From: Gammaproteobacteria bacterium RIFCSPHIGHO2_12_FULL_63_22
GTDB taxonomy: Bacteria > Pseudomonadota > Gammaproteobacteria > Xanthomonadales > Xanthomonadaceae
Direction: 5' to 3'
Assembly (NCBI GenBank): GCA_001801685.1
Contig: MGYJ01000083.1
Span: 1 to 47,706 of the forward strand
Length of the DNA stretch: 47,706 nucleotides
Numbering within the stretch: position 1 is the stretch's first letter; the number at the start of each line of letters is the position of its first letter. The position numbers were made by a program, and so were the translations under genes. The notes beneath the pieces were generated by a model. It saw only the letters and a program-made list of their open reading frames with translations. It did no database searches and was not told the DNA's origin. This document shows, piece after piece, positions 10,026 through 18,201 of this stretch.

Positions 10026-10055
10026 TTCCGCTGGGCAGGGCCAGACCGATATAAT
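10026..10055 (+). promoter_or_regulatory. Putative promoter of the cytochrome c5 gene
   Basis: A perfect TATAAT lies at 10050-10055. A poor -35 candidate, TTCCGC, lies at 10026-10031 with an 18-base spacer. The predicted transcript would begin near 10062 and carry a leader of about 38 bases to the GTG start at 10100. The element sits in the divergent gap with the kinase-like gene. Confidence 0.5.
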
Positions 10056-10099
10056 CGCGGCCTTGACTTCATTCGGGCTGCGGCCCGCACCGGACCCAC

Positions 10100-10615
10100 G
10101 TGCGCAACCACGACCTCGTTTTCCTCAAGCACTTCTCCCAGGTCATCGGCATCCTGGTGGGCATCACCATCGCGCTGATCCTGCTGGGCGCCTACATCAA
10201 CGGCATCAAGCCCGCTGAGCCCAATCCCGCTGCGGAAGCCGCCACCTTGGCCCGCATCCAGCCGGCAGGCGCGGTATTCGCCGGCGCCACCGGCGCGGCC
10301 GCGCAGGCTGCCGCCGCACAAGCCGCCGCCGACGCCGCCAAGGGCCAGGTCGCCTACGGCGGTTCGCTGGATGGCGCCACGATTTACGGCGCGCTCTGCA
10401 CCGGCTGCCACACCGCGGGCGTCGCCGGTGCACCGAAGCTTGAAAAAGCCGCCTGGGGCGCTCGCATCGCCCAGGGCGTCGAGACCCTGCACACCCACGC
10501 CATCAACGGCTACACCGGCCCGGCCGGCATGATGCCGGCGCGCGGCGGCAACCCGGCGCTTTCCGACGAACAGGTCAAGGCCACCGTCGACTGGATGCTG
10601 ACCCAACTCAAGTAA
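10100..10615 (+). CDS. Membrane-anchored cytochrome c5 family protein
   Basis: A c-type cytochrome of 171 residues that probably shuttles electrons in the periplasm while anchored in the inner membrane. One N-terminal transmembrane helix spans about residues 13-34, followed by an Ala-rich linker (about 56-82) and a single haem domain. The haem site is CTGCH at 100-104, and the sixth ligand is probably a Met in PAGMMPARGG (141-150), the pattern of the cytochrome c5/CycA group. The start codon is GTG at 10100; there is no upstream ATG in frame and no strong Shine-Dalgarno sequence. The gene stands alone between the divergent kinase-like gene and the nuclease gene. Its redox partner is not evident from the neighbours. 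Confidence 0.9.
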   Translation: MRNHDLVFLKHFSQVIGILVGITIALILLGAYINGIKPAEPNPAAEAATLARIQPAGAVFAGATGAAAQAAAAQAAADAAKGQVAYGGSLDGATIYGALCTGCHTAGVAGAPKLEKAAWGARIAQGVETLHTHAINGYTGPAGMMPARGGNPALSDEQVKATVDWMLTQLK

Positions 10616-10638
10616 GATCTTCGGTTCTTACCTGCCAG

Positions 10639-10656
10639 CGCCGCCTACGGGCGGCG
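10639..10656 (+). terminator. Stem-loop after cytochrome c5 gene, possible terminator
   Basis: CGCCGCC (10639-10645) pairs perfectly with GGCGGCG (10650-10656) around a 4-base loop. The following TTGTCGTCT is only moderately T-rich, so intrinsic termination is uncertain. It lies between the cytochrome stop codon and the Shine-Dalgarno sequence of the next gene. Confidence 0.4.
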
Positions 10657-10679
10657 TTGTCGTCTCTGGAGGTCGTGGA

Positions 10680-12500
10680 ATGGTTTCGAAATCGCCGCAC
10701 ATCCTGCTCGCACTGGCCGCCGCCTGTTCCCTGTCGGCCTGCCAGGCCGCGACCGATCCGGCCGCCACGGACAAGGCCAATGGCGCCGACGGACGCGACG
10801 TGCCCCTGCCCGGACTGGTGACGATGGCCGAAGTACAGGGCCGTGGCGCGACCAGCCCCTTGCTCGACAGGCAGGTCACCGTGAAGGGCGTGGTGGTCGG
10901 CAATTTCGCGAAGGGCCTTCAAGGCGTCTTCGTGCAGTCCGAACGCGACGACGGCGACCCACTCACGGCCGAAGGGTTGTTCATCCAGCACGAGGGCAAC
11001 GCGGAACCGGAGCTGCGCAAGGGTGATCGCGTGCGCGTGTCCGGTCGGGTTGTCGAACTGGGAGACAAGGGCGCGACGCTGACCGCCTTGCGCGATTCGG
11101 TGATCGAAGTGATCGGTCGTGGCCAGGTCGACCCGATCGTGATTTCGGAGCCGCCCGGCCATGCCGATGACTGGGAGCGCTACGAAGGCATGCAGTTGCG
11201 CATCGCCGCACCGCTCACCGTCACCGGCAATGGCGGCGTGGCGAGCTACGGCGAGATCGCGGCAAGTTTCGGCGGCCGTCTGTTCCAGCCCACCGAAATC
11301 GCCTTGCCCGGTTCGCCTGCGCTGGTCGTGAAGCAAGACAACGCGCGTCGCCTGCTGTTGCTCGATGACAACCGCACCAGCAAGGATCCGCGCAACCTGT
11401 GGTTCCTGCCGCAGGTGCTCGACGATGCGCATCCGCTGCGTGTCGGCAGCGTGTTGCGCAGCGTCGCCGGCGTGCTCGACCAGCGTCGCGGCAAGTACCG
11501 CCTGCAACTGACCGACAAGCTGGACATCACGCAGGCGCCGCGCCCGGATGTGCCCACGGTGCCTGGCGACGTGCGCATCGCCAGCCTCAACCTGTTGAAC
11601 CTGTTCAATGGCGATGGCCGCGGCGGCGGTTTTCCGACCGAGCGCGGCGCCGAGACGGCGGCGCAATATGCACAACAGCAACGCAAGCTGGTGGCGGTGG
11701 TGCAGTCCTTGCGCCCCGACATCGTCGCGCTGATGGAAGTCGAGAACGACGGCATCGGCAAGGACTCATCGCTGGCGCAGTTCGTGGCGGCATTGAATGA
11801 TGCCGGGCCCCTTCGTGATTACCGCCTGGTCGATGCCGGTGGTCGATCCGGTGATGACGGCATTCGGGTGGCGATGATCTATCGCAGCAGCAAGGTGAAG
11901 CCGCAGGGCCGCGCCGCACTATTGCGCGGCGGACCGTTCGCCGGACTGTCGCGCGTGCCAATGGCACAGGCTTTCCGTGCCGGCCGTGGACCGGTGTTCG
12001 TGGTCACTGCCAACCATTTCAAATCCAAGGGCTGCGGCCGCGATGAAAAGAAAGCCACGGGTGCGCAGGCCGACCAGGGCGATGGGCAGAGTTGCTGGAA
12101 TCCGGCGCGCGTGGAATCGGCGCGGCTGCTTGACGCGTGGCTTGCCACTGACCCAACCCATAGCGGCAGCAAGCTTGGCCTGCTGGTCGGCGATTTGAAT
12201 GCACATGCACTGGAAGATCCACTGCAGCTGCTGCGCAAGCGTGGATGGCGAGACGCCTTTGCCGATGCGCGCGGCGAACCGCCGTACTCGTTCAACTTCG
12301 ACAACCAGTCCGGGCGCCTCGACCACGCCTTGCTGACGCCGGCGCTGGCGTCGCATTTGCGTGGCGCCGTCGAATGGCACGTCAACGCCGACGAAGTGCC
12401 CGTGTTCGGTTACGAAAGCGACCCCGACGGCGATCCGTATCGCGCCTCCGACCACGACCCGATGTTGCTTGGCTTCGACCTCGCCCGGCCCGGGCTATGA
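10680..12500 (+). CDS. ExeM/NucH family extracellular endonuclease, lipoprotein
   Basis: A predicted secreted nuclease of the ExeM/NucH family, whose members degrade extracellular DNA. The 606-residue product begins with a lipoprotein signal and a lipobox LSAC at 18-21, so it is probably lipidated on Cys21 and held in an envelope membrane. Residues of about 45-290 contain the OB-fold-like region of this family (VTVKGVVVGNFAKG... type sequence). The C-terminal half, from about residue 298, is an endonuclease/exonuclease/phosphatase fold: RIASLNLLNLFN, the catalytic-type MEVEND (352-357), ANHFKSKG, GDLNAH and ASDHDP near the end. A GGAGG Shine-Dalgarno sequence sits before the ATG. Its last codons overlap a -10-like TATGAT for the next gene. 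Family assignment is firm; the natural substrate is inferred. Confidence 0.9.
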   Translation: MVSKSPHILLALAAACSLSACQAATDPAATDKANGADGRDVPLPGLVTMAEVQGRGATSPLLDRQVTVKGVVVGNFAKGLQGVFVQSERDDGDPLTAEGLFIQHEGNAEPELRKGDRVRVSGRVVELGDKGATLTALRDSVIEVIGRGQVDPIVISEPPGHADDWERYEGMQLRIAAPLTVTGNGGVASYGEIAASFGGRLFQPTEIALPGSPALVVKQDNARRLLLLDDNRTSKDPRNLWFLPQVLDDAHPLRVGSVLRSVAGVLDQRRGKYRLQLTDKLDITQAPRPDVPTVPGDVRIASLNLLNLFNGDGRGGGFPTERGAETAAQYAQQQRKLVAVVQSLRPDIVALMEVENDGIGKDSSLAQFVAALNDAGPLRDYRLVDAGGRSGDDGIRVAMIYRSSKVKPQGRAALLRGGPFAGLSRVPMAQAFRAGRGPVFVVTANHFKSKGCGRDEKKATGAQADQGDGQSCWNPARVESARLLDAWLATDPTHSGSKLGLLVGDLNAHALEDPLQLLRKRGWRDAFADARGEPPYSFNFDNQSGRLDHALLTPALASHLRGAVEWHVNADEVPVFGYESDPDGDPYRASDHDPMLLGFDLARPGL

Positions 12501-12501
12501 T
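12496..12501 (+). promoter_or_regulatory. -10-like hexamer six bases before a start codon
   Basis: TATGAT overlaps the stop codon of the nuclease gene and ends exactly 6 bases before the ATG at 12508. There is no Shine-Dalgarno sequence in the gap. It fits a leaderless promoter, a pattern that recurs at several other genes in this window. Confidence 0.45.
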
Positions 12502-12507
12502 CGCGCC

Positions 12508-13188
12508 ATGAGCCCGGTTGCCCCGCCCCCGCCCGCGTTTCCCGACGTCACTGGCAGCCTGCTGTTGCCAGGCCCGGTGGGCCTGCTGGAAGTGGCGGTG
12601 GAATTGCCGGTCCGGTCCGAAGCGCGCCGCGCGATCGCCGTGGTCTGCCACCCCAATCCGCCCGACGGCGGCACCATGCACAACAAGGTCGTGACCATGA
12701 CCTCGCGCGCCCTGGCCGAACTGGGGCTGACCTGCGTGCGCTTCAATTTTCGCGGCACCGGGAATTCCGAGGGCAGCTTCGACGATGGTCGCGGCGAAGT
12801 GCTCGACCTGCTGGCCGTGGCCCGCTGGGCGATGGCCGCGCATCCGAAGCATGCGCTGTGGCTGGGCGGTTTTTCGTTCGGATCGTGGGTCGCATTGCAG
12901 GCGGCCCGCCAGTTGCCCGTGCAGCAGATGATCACCATCGCGCCGCCGGTCGGTCGCCGGGATTTTACCGGCGTGTTGCCGCCAGCCTGCCCGTGGCTGG
13001 TGATCCAGGGCGAGCAGGACGAGATCGTCGATGCGGCCGGCGTATTCGCCTGGGTGGCGAAACAGAATCCAGCGCCGACCCTGGTGCGCATGCCCGACAC
13101 CGGGCATTTCTTCCATCGCCGTTTGCTGGACCTGCGTGGGGCGATCAAGAACGGCGTGCGCAAGAACCTGCCGCCGCTCGAGGGCTGA
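12508..13188 (+). CDS. Alpha/beta hydrolase (COG2945-like)
   Basis: A cytoplasmic alpha/beta hydrolase of 226 residues, resembling the COG2945 group of small proteins often called carboxymethylenebutenolidase-like or dienelactone-hydrolase-like. The nucleophile elbow is GFSFGS (121-126) with Ser123; the probable acid is Asp171 in GEQDEIVD and the His is His200 in DTGHFFH. The segment CHPNPPDGGTMHNKVV near the N-terminus is characteristic of the group. An in-frame upstream ATG would overlap the nuclease by 140 bases with no sequence support, so I place the start at 12508, behind a -10-like TATGAT. The substrate cannot be told from the sequence. Downstream zapE starts after 6 bases, so the two are probably co-transcribed. 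Confidence 0.88.
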   Translation: MSPVAPPPPAFPDVTGSLLLPGPVGLLEVAVELPVRSEARRAIAVVCHPNPPDGGTMHNKVVTMTSRALAELGLTCVRFNFRGTGNSEGSFDDGRGEVLDLLAVARWAMAAHPKHALWLGGFSFGSWVALQAARQLPVQQMITIAPPVGRRDFTGVLPPACPWLVIQGEQDEIVDAAGVFAWVAKQNPAPTLVRMPDTGHFFHRRLLDLRGAIKNGVRKNLPPLEG

Positions 13189-13194
13189 CGGTTC

Positions 13195-14322
13195 GTGGCG
13201 ACCGTCGAAACCATCGCGACCGTCGCCAGCGCCGGCCAGTTGCCGTCCCGCGCTTACGCGCAAGGCGTGGCGCGCGGCGAGTGGCAACACGACGAAGCGC
13301 AATCGGCGGCGCTGGTCGAACTCGATCGAATGCATGCGGCGCTGCAGTCGGCGCAGGACGCGTCCTTGCTGGAAAAACTGGCCTCGCGCTTCCGCGATCC
13401 GGTCGCCGTGCCGGGCCTGTATCTATGGGGACGGGTTGGCCGCGGCAAGACCTTCCTGGTCGACCTGTTGGTCGAAAGCCTGGGCGACGTGCCGCGGCAA
13501 CGCTGGCATTTCCATCGCTTCATGGGCCAGGTGCATGCCCGGCTGCGGGCGCTGCCCGATACCGCTGACACGCTCAGCATCGTCGCGCGCGACCTCGCGA
13601 AGGACATGCGCGTGCTGGTGCTGGATGAATTCTTCGTCGGCGACATCGGCGACGCGATGATCCTCGGCCGCCTGCTGGACCAGTTGATCGGTCGCGGCGT
13701 CACCCTGGTCACCACCTCCAATATCCCGCCGTCCGAGCTGTATCGCGACGGCTTGCAGCGGGCCAGTTTCCTGCCCTGCATCGCGCTGATCGAAAGCCAT
13801 TGCACGGTCTGGCAACTGCAAAGTGCGCAGGACTATCGCCTGCGCGAGCTCAAGCGCGCCGCAACTTATTTGTGTCCGCTCGGGGATGCGTCGGAAGCGG
13901 CGTTGCACGATCACTTCGAGCGGCTCGCCGCACATTCGCCACGCCTGCACGGGCCGCTGCAGATCAACGAGCGCGAAATCGCCGTGCGTGCGCAGGCCGA
14001 CGGCATCGCCTGGTTCGATTTCACCGAGTTGTGCGAAGGTCCGCGCTCGGCGGCCGACTACATCGAGATCGCACGTGGTTTCCACACCGTGCTGCTGTCG
14101 AACGTGCCGCGCCTGGGCCCCGACCGGGAAGATGCCGCGCGCCGCTTCGTGCACCTGGTGGACGAGTTCTACGACCGCCATGTGAACCTGTTGCTGTCGG
14201 CCGCTGCCGATCCACTTTCGCTATACCAGGGCACGCGCCTCGAGCGTGAGTTCGAGCGCACCAGTTCGCGCTTGATCGAGATGCAGAGCAACGACTACCT
14301 GGCCAGCGAACATCGCCCCTGA
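13195..14322 (+). CDS. zapE: Cell division protein ZapE (AFG1-like ATPase)
   Basis: ZapE is a cytoplasmic ATPase that associates with the FtsZ ring and is needed for division under stress in E. coli; the family also includes mitochondrial AFG1. The 375-residue length is typical. Motifs are the Walker A GRVGRGKT (79-86) and Walker B VLVLDEFFVGD (139-149), both in the sequence contexts of this family (YLWGRVGRGKTFLVDLL, DIGDAMILGRLL). The start is GTG at 13195, giving MATVETIATV; there is no ATG nearby in frame. Only 6 bases separate it from the hydrolase stop, so it is likely in one transcript. A segment near the C-terminus (HLVDEFYDRHVNLL) is also diagnostic of ZapE. Confidence 0.95.
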   Translation: MATVETIATVASAGQLPSRAYAQGVARGEWQHDEAQSAALVELDRMHAALQSAQDASLLEKLASRFRDPVAVPGLYLWGRVGRGKTFLVDLLVESLGDVPRQRWHFHRFMGQVHARLRALPDTADTLSIVARDLAKDMRVLVLDEFFVGDIGDAMILGRLLDQLIGRGVTLVTTSNIPPSELYRDGLQRASFLPCIALIESHCTVWQLQSAQDYRLRELKRAATYLCPLGDASEAALHDHFERLAAHSPRLHGPLQINEREIAVRAQADGIAWFDFTELCEGPRSAADYIEIARGFHTVLLSNVPRLGPDREDAARRFVHLVDEFYDRHVNLLLSAAADPLSLYQGTRLEREFERTSSRLIEMQSNDYLASEHRP

Positions 14323-14378
14323 GGCTGCGTGCTAGGCTTTCGCGGCAACTTTCGCCTTCCCGATTACATGGAGTTTCC

Positions 14379-15683
14379 ATGCGCCTGATCCCGCTCGCCC
14401 TTGTACTCGCGCTGTGCCTGCCGGTAGGCGCGCAAGCGCAAGTTCCCGATGCGCAGGCGCTCAGCGAACAGGTCAATGCCCACGTCGTCGCCTGGCGGCG
14501 GCAGATCCACGCCAATCCGGAACTGAGCAACCGCGAATTCAAGACCTCGAAGCTGGTGGCCGATCACCTGCGTTCACTCGGCCTGGAGGTGCGCACCGGC
14601 ATCGCCCACACCGGCGTGGTGGCCATCATCAAGGGCGGCAAGCCCGGTCCGCGCATTGCCCTGCGCGCCGACATGGATGCCTTGCCCGTCACCGAACGGT
14701 CCAGCCTGCCCTTCGCATCGAAAGTGAAGGCCAATTACAACGGCGAGACCGTCGGCGTAATGCACGCCTGCGGCCACGACGCGCACACCAGCATCCTGAT
14801 GGGCGTGGCCGAGGCGCTGGTGTCGGTGCGCAAGGACCTGCCCGGCGATGTGATGCTGATCTTCCAGCCCGCCGAAGAAGGCGCGCCCGAAGGCGAGACC
14901 GGTGGCGCGAAACAGATGCTGGCCGAAGGCCTGTTCGCCGATTTCAAACCCGAAGCCGTATTCGGGCTGCATGTGCACAGCACCGTGCAGGTCGGCCAAG
15001 TGGGTTATCGAAGTGGGGCCTTCATGGCTGCCGCCGACAGCTTCCGCATCGTGGTGAAGGGCAAGCAGACCCACGGGGCGCGGCCGTGGCTGGGCGTCGA
15101 TCCGATCGTCGCCGCCAGCGACCTTGTCGGCACGGCGCAGACCATCGTCAGCCGGCGAATGAACCTGGCCTCGCAGCCGGTCGTGCTCAGCTTCGGCATG
15201 ATCAAGGGCGGCCTGCGCTCCAACATCATTCCCGACCAGGTCGAGTTGATCGGCACCATCCGCACCTTCGACCCGGCGATGCGTGAGCAGGCCTTCACCG
15301 AGTTGCGCCGGGTGGCGGAAAACACCGCGGCGGCGCATGGCGCGACGGTGGAGCTGAAGATTCCCGATGCCGAGGGTTACCCGTCCGTGTACAACAATCC
15401 GGAATTGCTGGCGCGCATCCTGCCCAGTGTGAAAAAAGCCGTCGGCGCGGATAACGTGCGCGAGATTCCCCTGTCCACGGGTGGTGAGGATTTCTCGATG
15501 TACGGCCAGTTGGTGCCGGCCGTGTTCCTGTATGTCGGCGTCACTGCCAAAGGCGTGGAACCGGCCACGGCTGCGCCCAATCATTCACCCCTGTTTAGCG
15601 TTGACGAAGGCGGGCTGGCCGTGGGCACTCGCACCCTGCTGCAAGTCAGCCTGGATTACTTGAGCGCCAGCACGCCCCGCTGA
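14379..15683 (+). CDS. Secreted M20D family amidohydrolase
   Basis: A metal-dependent amidohydrolase of the M20D group (hippurate hydrolase and N-acyl-amino-acid hydrolase relatives), 434 residues. The first 20 residues form a signal peptide ending AQA, so the enzyme is predicted to work in the periplasm or outside the cell. Metal ligands are visible in HACGHDAH (129-136), the glutamates of QPAEEGAP (Glu166/Glu167), GLHVHS, and a late NHSP histidine. The lid/dimerisation domain lies in the middle (about 205-320). An upstream TGGAG acts as Shine-Dalgarno sequence. The acyl-amino acid substrate is not predictable here. Confidence 0.9.
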   Translation: MRLIPLALVLALCLPVGAQAQVPDAQALSEQVNAHVVAWRRQIHANPELSNREFKTSKLVADHLRSLGLEVRTGIAHTGVVAIIKGGKPGPRIALRADMDALPVTERSSLPFASKVKANYNGETVGVMHACGHDAHTSILMGVAEALVSVRKDLPGDVMLIFQPAEEGAPEGETGGAKQMLAEGLFADFKPEAVFGLHVHSTVQVGQVGYRSGAFMAAADSFRIVVKGKQTHGARPWLGVDPIVAASDLVGTAQTIVSRRMNLASQPVVLSFGMIKGGLRSNIIPDQVELIGTIRTFDPAMREQAFTELRRVAENTAAAHGATVELKIPDAEGYPSVYNNPELLARILPSVKKAVGADNVREIPLSTGGEDFSMYGQLVPAVFLYVGVTAKGVEPATAAPNHSPLFSVDEGGLAVGTRTLLQVSLDYLSASTPR

Positions 15684-15696
15684 TCGGGGCCCGTGC

Positions 15697-15702
15697 CAGA
15701 CT
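15697..15702 (+). promoter_or_regulatory. -10-like hexamer six bases before queF
   Basis: CAGACT ends exactly 6 bases before the queF ATG at 15709; the gap (AGACGC) has no Shine-Dalgarno sequence. It matches the TATAAT consensus weakly, but the spacing equals that at 12496, 37553, 42008 and 42063. Confidence 0.35.
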
Positions 15703-15708
15703 AGACGC

Positions 15709-16536
15709 ATGGACCCGATCAACGAATCCAAGCTGGGCAAGCCGGTGGTGTATTCCGGCAGCTACGACCCGGGCCTTCTTTTCCCGATCTCGCGCGCGCT
15801 GCAGCGCGAGGCGCTCGGCATCGGCGATCCGTTGCCCTTCATCGGCGTGGATATCTGGAATGCCTTCGAACTGAGCTGGCTTGATGCGCGTGGCAAGCCG
15901 CGCGTCGCGCTCGCCGAGTTCCGCGTGCCGGCGACATCGCCCAACATCATCGAGTCCAAGAGCTTCAAGCTCTACCTCAACAGCTACATGCAGACCCGCA
16001 TCCCCGACACCGATACCCTGCGCCAGCAGTTGGCCGGGGATTTGTCGGCGGCGGCGGGCGCGCCGGTGTCGGTGGTGCTGGGCACGCCCACCTCGAAGCA
16101 GTCGGCGCTGATAGAAAATCTGGAAGGCGAGGTCATCGACGACCTGCCGATCGAGATCAGCCACTACGGTCCGCCGCAGCCCGATTTCCTGCACGCCAAT
16201 CCCGATGCGGTGGTGGAAGAGAGCCTGGTCTCGCACCTGTTCAAGTCCAATTGCCCGGTGACCGGCCAGCCGGACTGGGCCAGCGTGCAAATCCACTACA
16301 CCGGGCCGCGCCTGGGTCGCGACGGCTTGCTGCGCTACCTGGTGTCGTATCGCGAACACGATGATTTCCACGAGCATTGCGTCGAGCGGATATTTGTTGA
16401 CGTCCTCGCGAAATGCCTGCCCTCCCGCCTGTCGGTGTATGCGCGCTACACTCGACGCGGCGGACTCGACATCAATCCTTTCCGCGCCACTCCGGGCTGG
16501 CTGATGCCCGGCAACACACGGACCTCGCGCCAGTGA
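15709..16536 (+). CDS. queF: NADPH-dependent 7-cyano-7-deazaguanine reductase QueF
   Basis: QueF reduces preQ0 to preQ1, the last free-base step of queuosine tRNA modification, in the cytoplasm. The 275-residue length marks the long (E. coli-like, type II) form with two T-fold halves. The QueF NADPH motif ESKSFKLYLNS is at 82-92. The catalytic nucleophile is Cys182 in FKSNCPVTGQPDW, with the acid Asp189. The stop overlaps the GTG of the following lipoprotein gene (GTGA), so three genes appear translationally coupled. No other queuosine gene is in the window. Confidence 0.96.
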   Translation: MDPINESKLGKPVVYSGSYDPGLLFPISRALQREALGIGDPLPFIGVDIWNAFELSWLDARGKPRVALAEFRVPATSPNIIESKSFKLYLNSYMQTRIPDTDTLRQQLAGDLSAAAGAPVSVVLGTPTSKQSALIENLEGEVIDDLPIEISHYGPPQPDFLHANPDAVVEESLVSHLFKSNCPVTGQPDWASVQIHYTGPRLGRDGLLRYLVSYREHDDFHEHCVERIFVDVLAKCLPSRLSVYARYTRRGGLDINPFRATPGWLMPGNTRTSRQ

Positions 16537-17057
16537 ACATCAACTTGCCTCGCCCGTCGTCTCGCTGGCTTCTTCTGTTGGCCGGCAGCTTGTTCGCACT
16601 GGTGCTGGTGGCCTGCCAGAAGGGCCCGTCCAACAATGCCGACGGCAGCGCTGCGGCTGGCGGCACTGATGCCGACGCGGCCGAGGTCGATGGGTCGGCA
16701 GTAGCGCAAGCACCGCCGCCGGACCTGGGCGATTTCAAGATTGTTTCGGTGCTGCTGGGAACGTCGCTGGATGCCGAGCGGATCGTGCTGGGCGACGCGG
16801 GAACCTTCGCGCCCCAGGACACGATCCATGCCTCGGTGCTGAGCACCGGCGCGCACGACGGCCTGCGCCTGTCTGCCAAATGGCTGGCGCCGGACGGCAG
16901 CGTGGTGGCTGAAACCGAACAGCCTTTGGCGCCCACCACGGCGACTGCCACGACCTTCAGCATCGCCAACCCGACTGGCTGGCCTGCAGGCGAATATCAG
17001 TTGCAGGTCGCGGTGAATGGCAGCACGCTGCAGACGCGAACCTTCAAGGTGGAATGA
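16533..17057 (+). CDS. Predicted lipoprotein of unknown function
   Basis: I do not recognise the family. From the GTG at 16533 the product has 174 residues. The N-terminus has a basic stretch, a hydrophobic helix and a lipobox-like LVAC, so it is probably a lipoprotein. A low-complexity Gly/Ala/Asp linker follows, then a compact beta-rich domain of about 110 residues ending in an extended strand (RTFKVE), reminiscent of an Ig-like or carrier fold with the phrase SAKWLAPDGSVVAETEQ. It overlaps both neighbours by four bases (queF and cytochrome b561). The GTG was chosen because a longer in-frame version would overlap queF by 120 bases. Confidence 0.75.
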   Translation: MNINLPRPSSRWLLLLAGSLFALVLVACQKGPSNNADGSAAAGGTDADAAEVDGSAVAQAPPPDLGDFKIVSVLLGTSLDAERIVLGDAGTFAPQDTIHASVLSTGAHDGLRLSAKWLAPDGSVVAETEQPLAPTTATATTFSIANPTGWPAGEYQLQVAVNGSTLQTRTFKVE

Positions 17058-17593
17058 CCGTGGCAGACGCCAACCGCTACGCCCCCGTCCTGCGCCGCTT
17101 GCACTGGCTGATGGCCTCGTTGATCGCGCTGGGTTACCTGGCGATCGAGCAGCGCGGTTTGTTCGCGCGCGGCTCGACCGCGCGCAACGCGATGGTGCAG
17201 TCGCATTACTGGATTGGCCTGACGATATTCGTGTTGGCCTGGTGGCGCATCGTGCAGCGCCGTCGCTTCGGCGCCCCCGCCATCACGCCGGCGCTGCCGG
17301 TTTGGCAGGCTGGCATCGGCACCTTGATGCACGTGCTGCTGTATGCGTTTTTCATCGCCATGCCGATCATGGGCCTCGCCACCGCCTGGCTCGATGGCAA
17401 ATCGGTATTCCTGCCCTTCACCGATATCGCGCTGCCGGCCCTGCTCGCACCCGACGAGGCCTGGGCCAAGACCATGGAAGACCTGCATGGCCAGGTCGGT
17501 GAAATCTTCTACTGGATCATCGGCTTCCACGTCGTGGCGGCGATTTACCACCACTTCATCCGCCGCGACGACACGCTGCGCCGGATGGGCTGA
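17054..17593 (+). CDS. Cytochrome b561 family protein
   Basis: A four-helix inner-membrane cytochrome b of 179 residues, of the bacterial cytochrome b561 family, which moves electrons between quinol and other carriers; some members act as superoxide:quinone oxidoreductases. Candidate haem-ligand histidines are His17 (RRLHWLM), His51 (QSHYWIG), His93 (LMHVLLY) and His145/His159 (DLHGQVG, GFHVVAA), spaced as in the family. The ATG at 17054 overlaps the lipoprotein stop (ATGA). The electron partner is unknown; the coupled lipoprotein is a candidate accessory protein by position only. Confidence 0.9.
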   Translation: MTVADANRYAPVLRRLHWLMASLIALGYLAIEQRGLFARGSTARNAMVQSHYWIGLTIFVLAWWRIVQRRRFGAPAITPALPVWQAGIGTLMHVLLYAFFIAMPIMGLATAWLDGKSVFLPFTDIALPALLAPDEAWAKTMEDLHGQVGEIFYWIIGFHVVAAIYHHFIRRDDTLRRMG

Positions 17594-17616
17594 GCGGCTT
17601 CGCCCGGCATTTTTAA
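17587..17616 (+). terminator. Weak candidate terminator after cytochrome b561
   Basis: GGGC at 17587-17590 can pair with GCCC at 17602-17605, overlapping the stop codon, and is followed by ATTTTTAA at 17609-17616. The stem is short and the loop large. It lies between convergent genes, so a terminator is expected here, but the support is weak. Confidence 0.3.
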
Positions 17617-17640
17617 TCGCGCGGCATCATTCGCGCCGCA

Positions 17641-18201
17641 TCAATCACGCGCGCCCTGCACGCGTTTCATCAGCGCCGCTTCGGACGCGCGCCAGGCAAT
17701 CACTTCGTCCGTCAGCGGCCGGGCCAACATGCGCTGCAATTCTTCGTGCACCGCCTCGGGGAACGTCGACAGGTATTGCGACGTCGGAATGATGCCATCG
17801 CGGCCGACGGCGCCTCCTTTCATCATGCCGGCGGCATGGACCACGCCATTGCGCACGAATTCCACCGCCATGTAGTTCCAGCGTTCGTCCGAACACAGCC
17901 AGCTGAAGCGCAGCTCGTAGCGCTGGAAGAGGTTCAGCCCGCGCCGGAAGCTCATCACCACGCCGCCCGCCATCGGCCGCCAGCCGTTCTTCACCAGCGC
18001 CTTCAAAAAACCGGTGCGGGTGAAGCATTCGATCAGGGCCAGGTCCACCATCGTCAGGTAGCGGCCATTGTTCATGTGGAAGTTGATGTCGAGGTCGTTG
18101 GGCAGGACGCGCCAGCGCTGCACCAGGGTTTCGCCGAACGCCAGCGCCGGCAGCCAGTGCCCGCGCAACAACACCCACAACAGGCGCAGGTAGAGATTCA
18201 C
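17641..18201 (-). CDS. Acyl-CoA thioesterase-like protein (hot-dog fold, THEM6-like)
   Basis: A 186-residue protein with the 4HBT-like hot-dog fold seen in THEM6-type and FcoT-related thioesterases. The family signature LPNDLDINFHMNNGRYLTMV (about residues 33-52) carries the Asp and His/Asn of the active-site region. The first 20 residues are hydrophobic, as in THEM6 proteins, so peripheral or single-pass membrane association is possible. The start is GTG at 18201, which follows directly on the TGA of the upstream DUF1579-like gene, so both are probably on one transcript. The acyl substrate is unknown. Confidence 0.8.
   Translation of the reverse strand: MNLYLRLLWVLLRGHWLPALAFGETLVQRWRVLPNDLDINFHMNNGRYLTMVDLALIECFTRTGFLKALVKNGWRPMAGGVVMSFRRGLNLFQRYELRFSWLCSDERWNYMAVEFVRNGVVHAAGMMKGGAVGRDGIIPTSQYLSTFPEAVHEELQRMLARPLTDEVIAWRASEAALMKRVQGARD

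Noticed and set aside
8383-10218. A 611-codon open frame opposite the kinase-like gene
   Set aside because: Antisense composition (His/Gln/Arg-rich, no domain) and overlap with the cytochrome c5 promoter and start mark it as a shadow frame.
12361-12507. Longer N-terminus for the alpha/beta hydrolase, starting inside the nuclease gene
   Set aside because: It would overlap the nuclease by 140 bases without homology; the ATG at 12508 has a -10-like element just before it.
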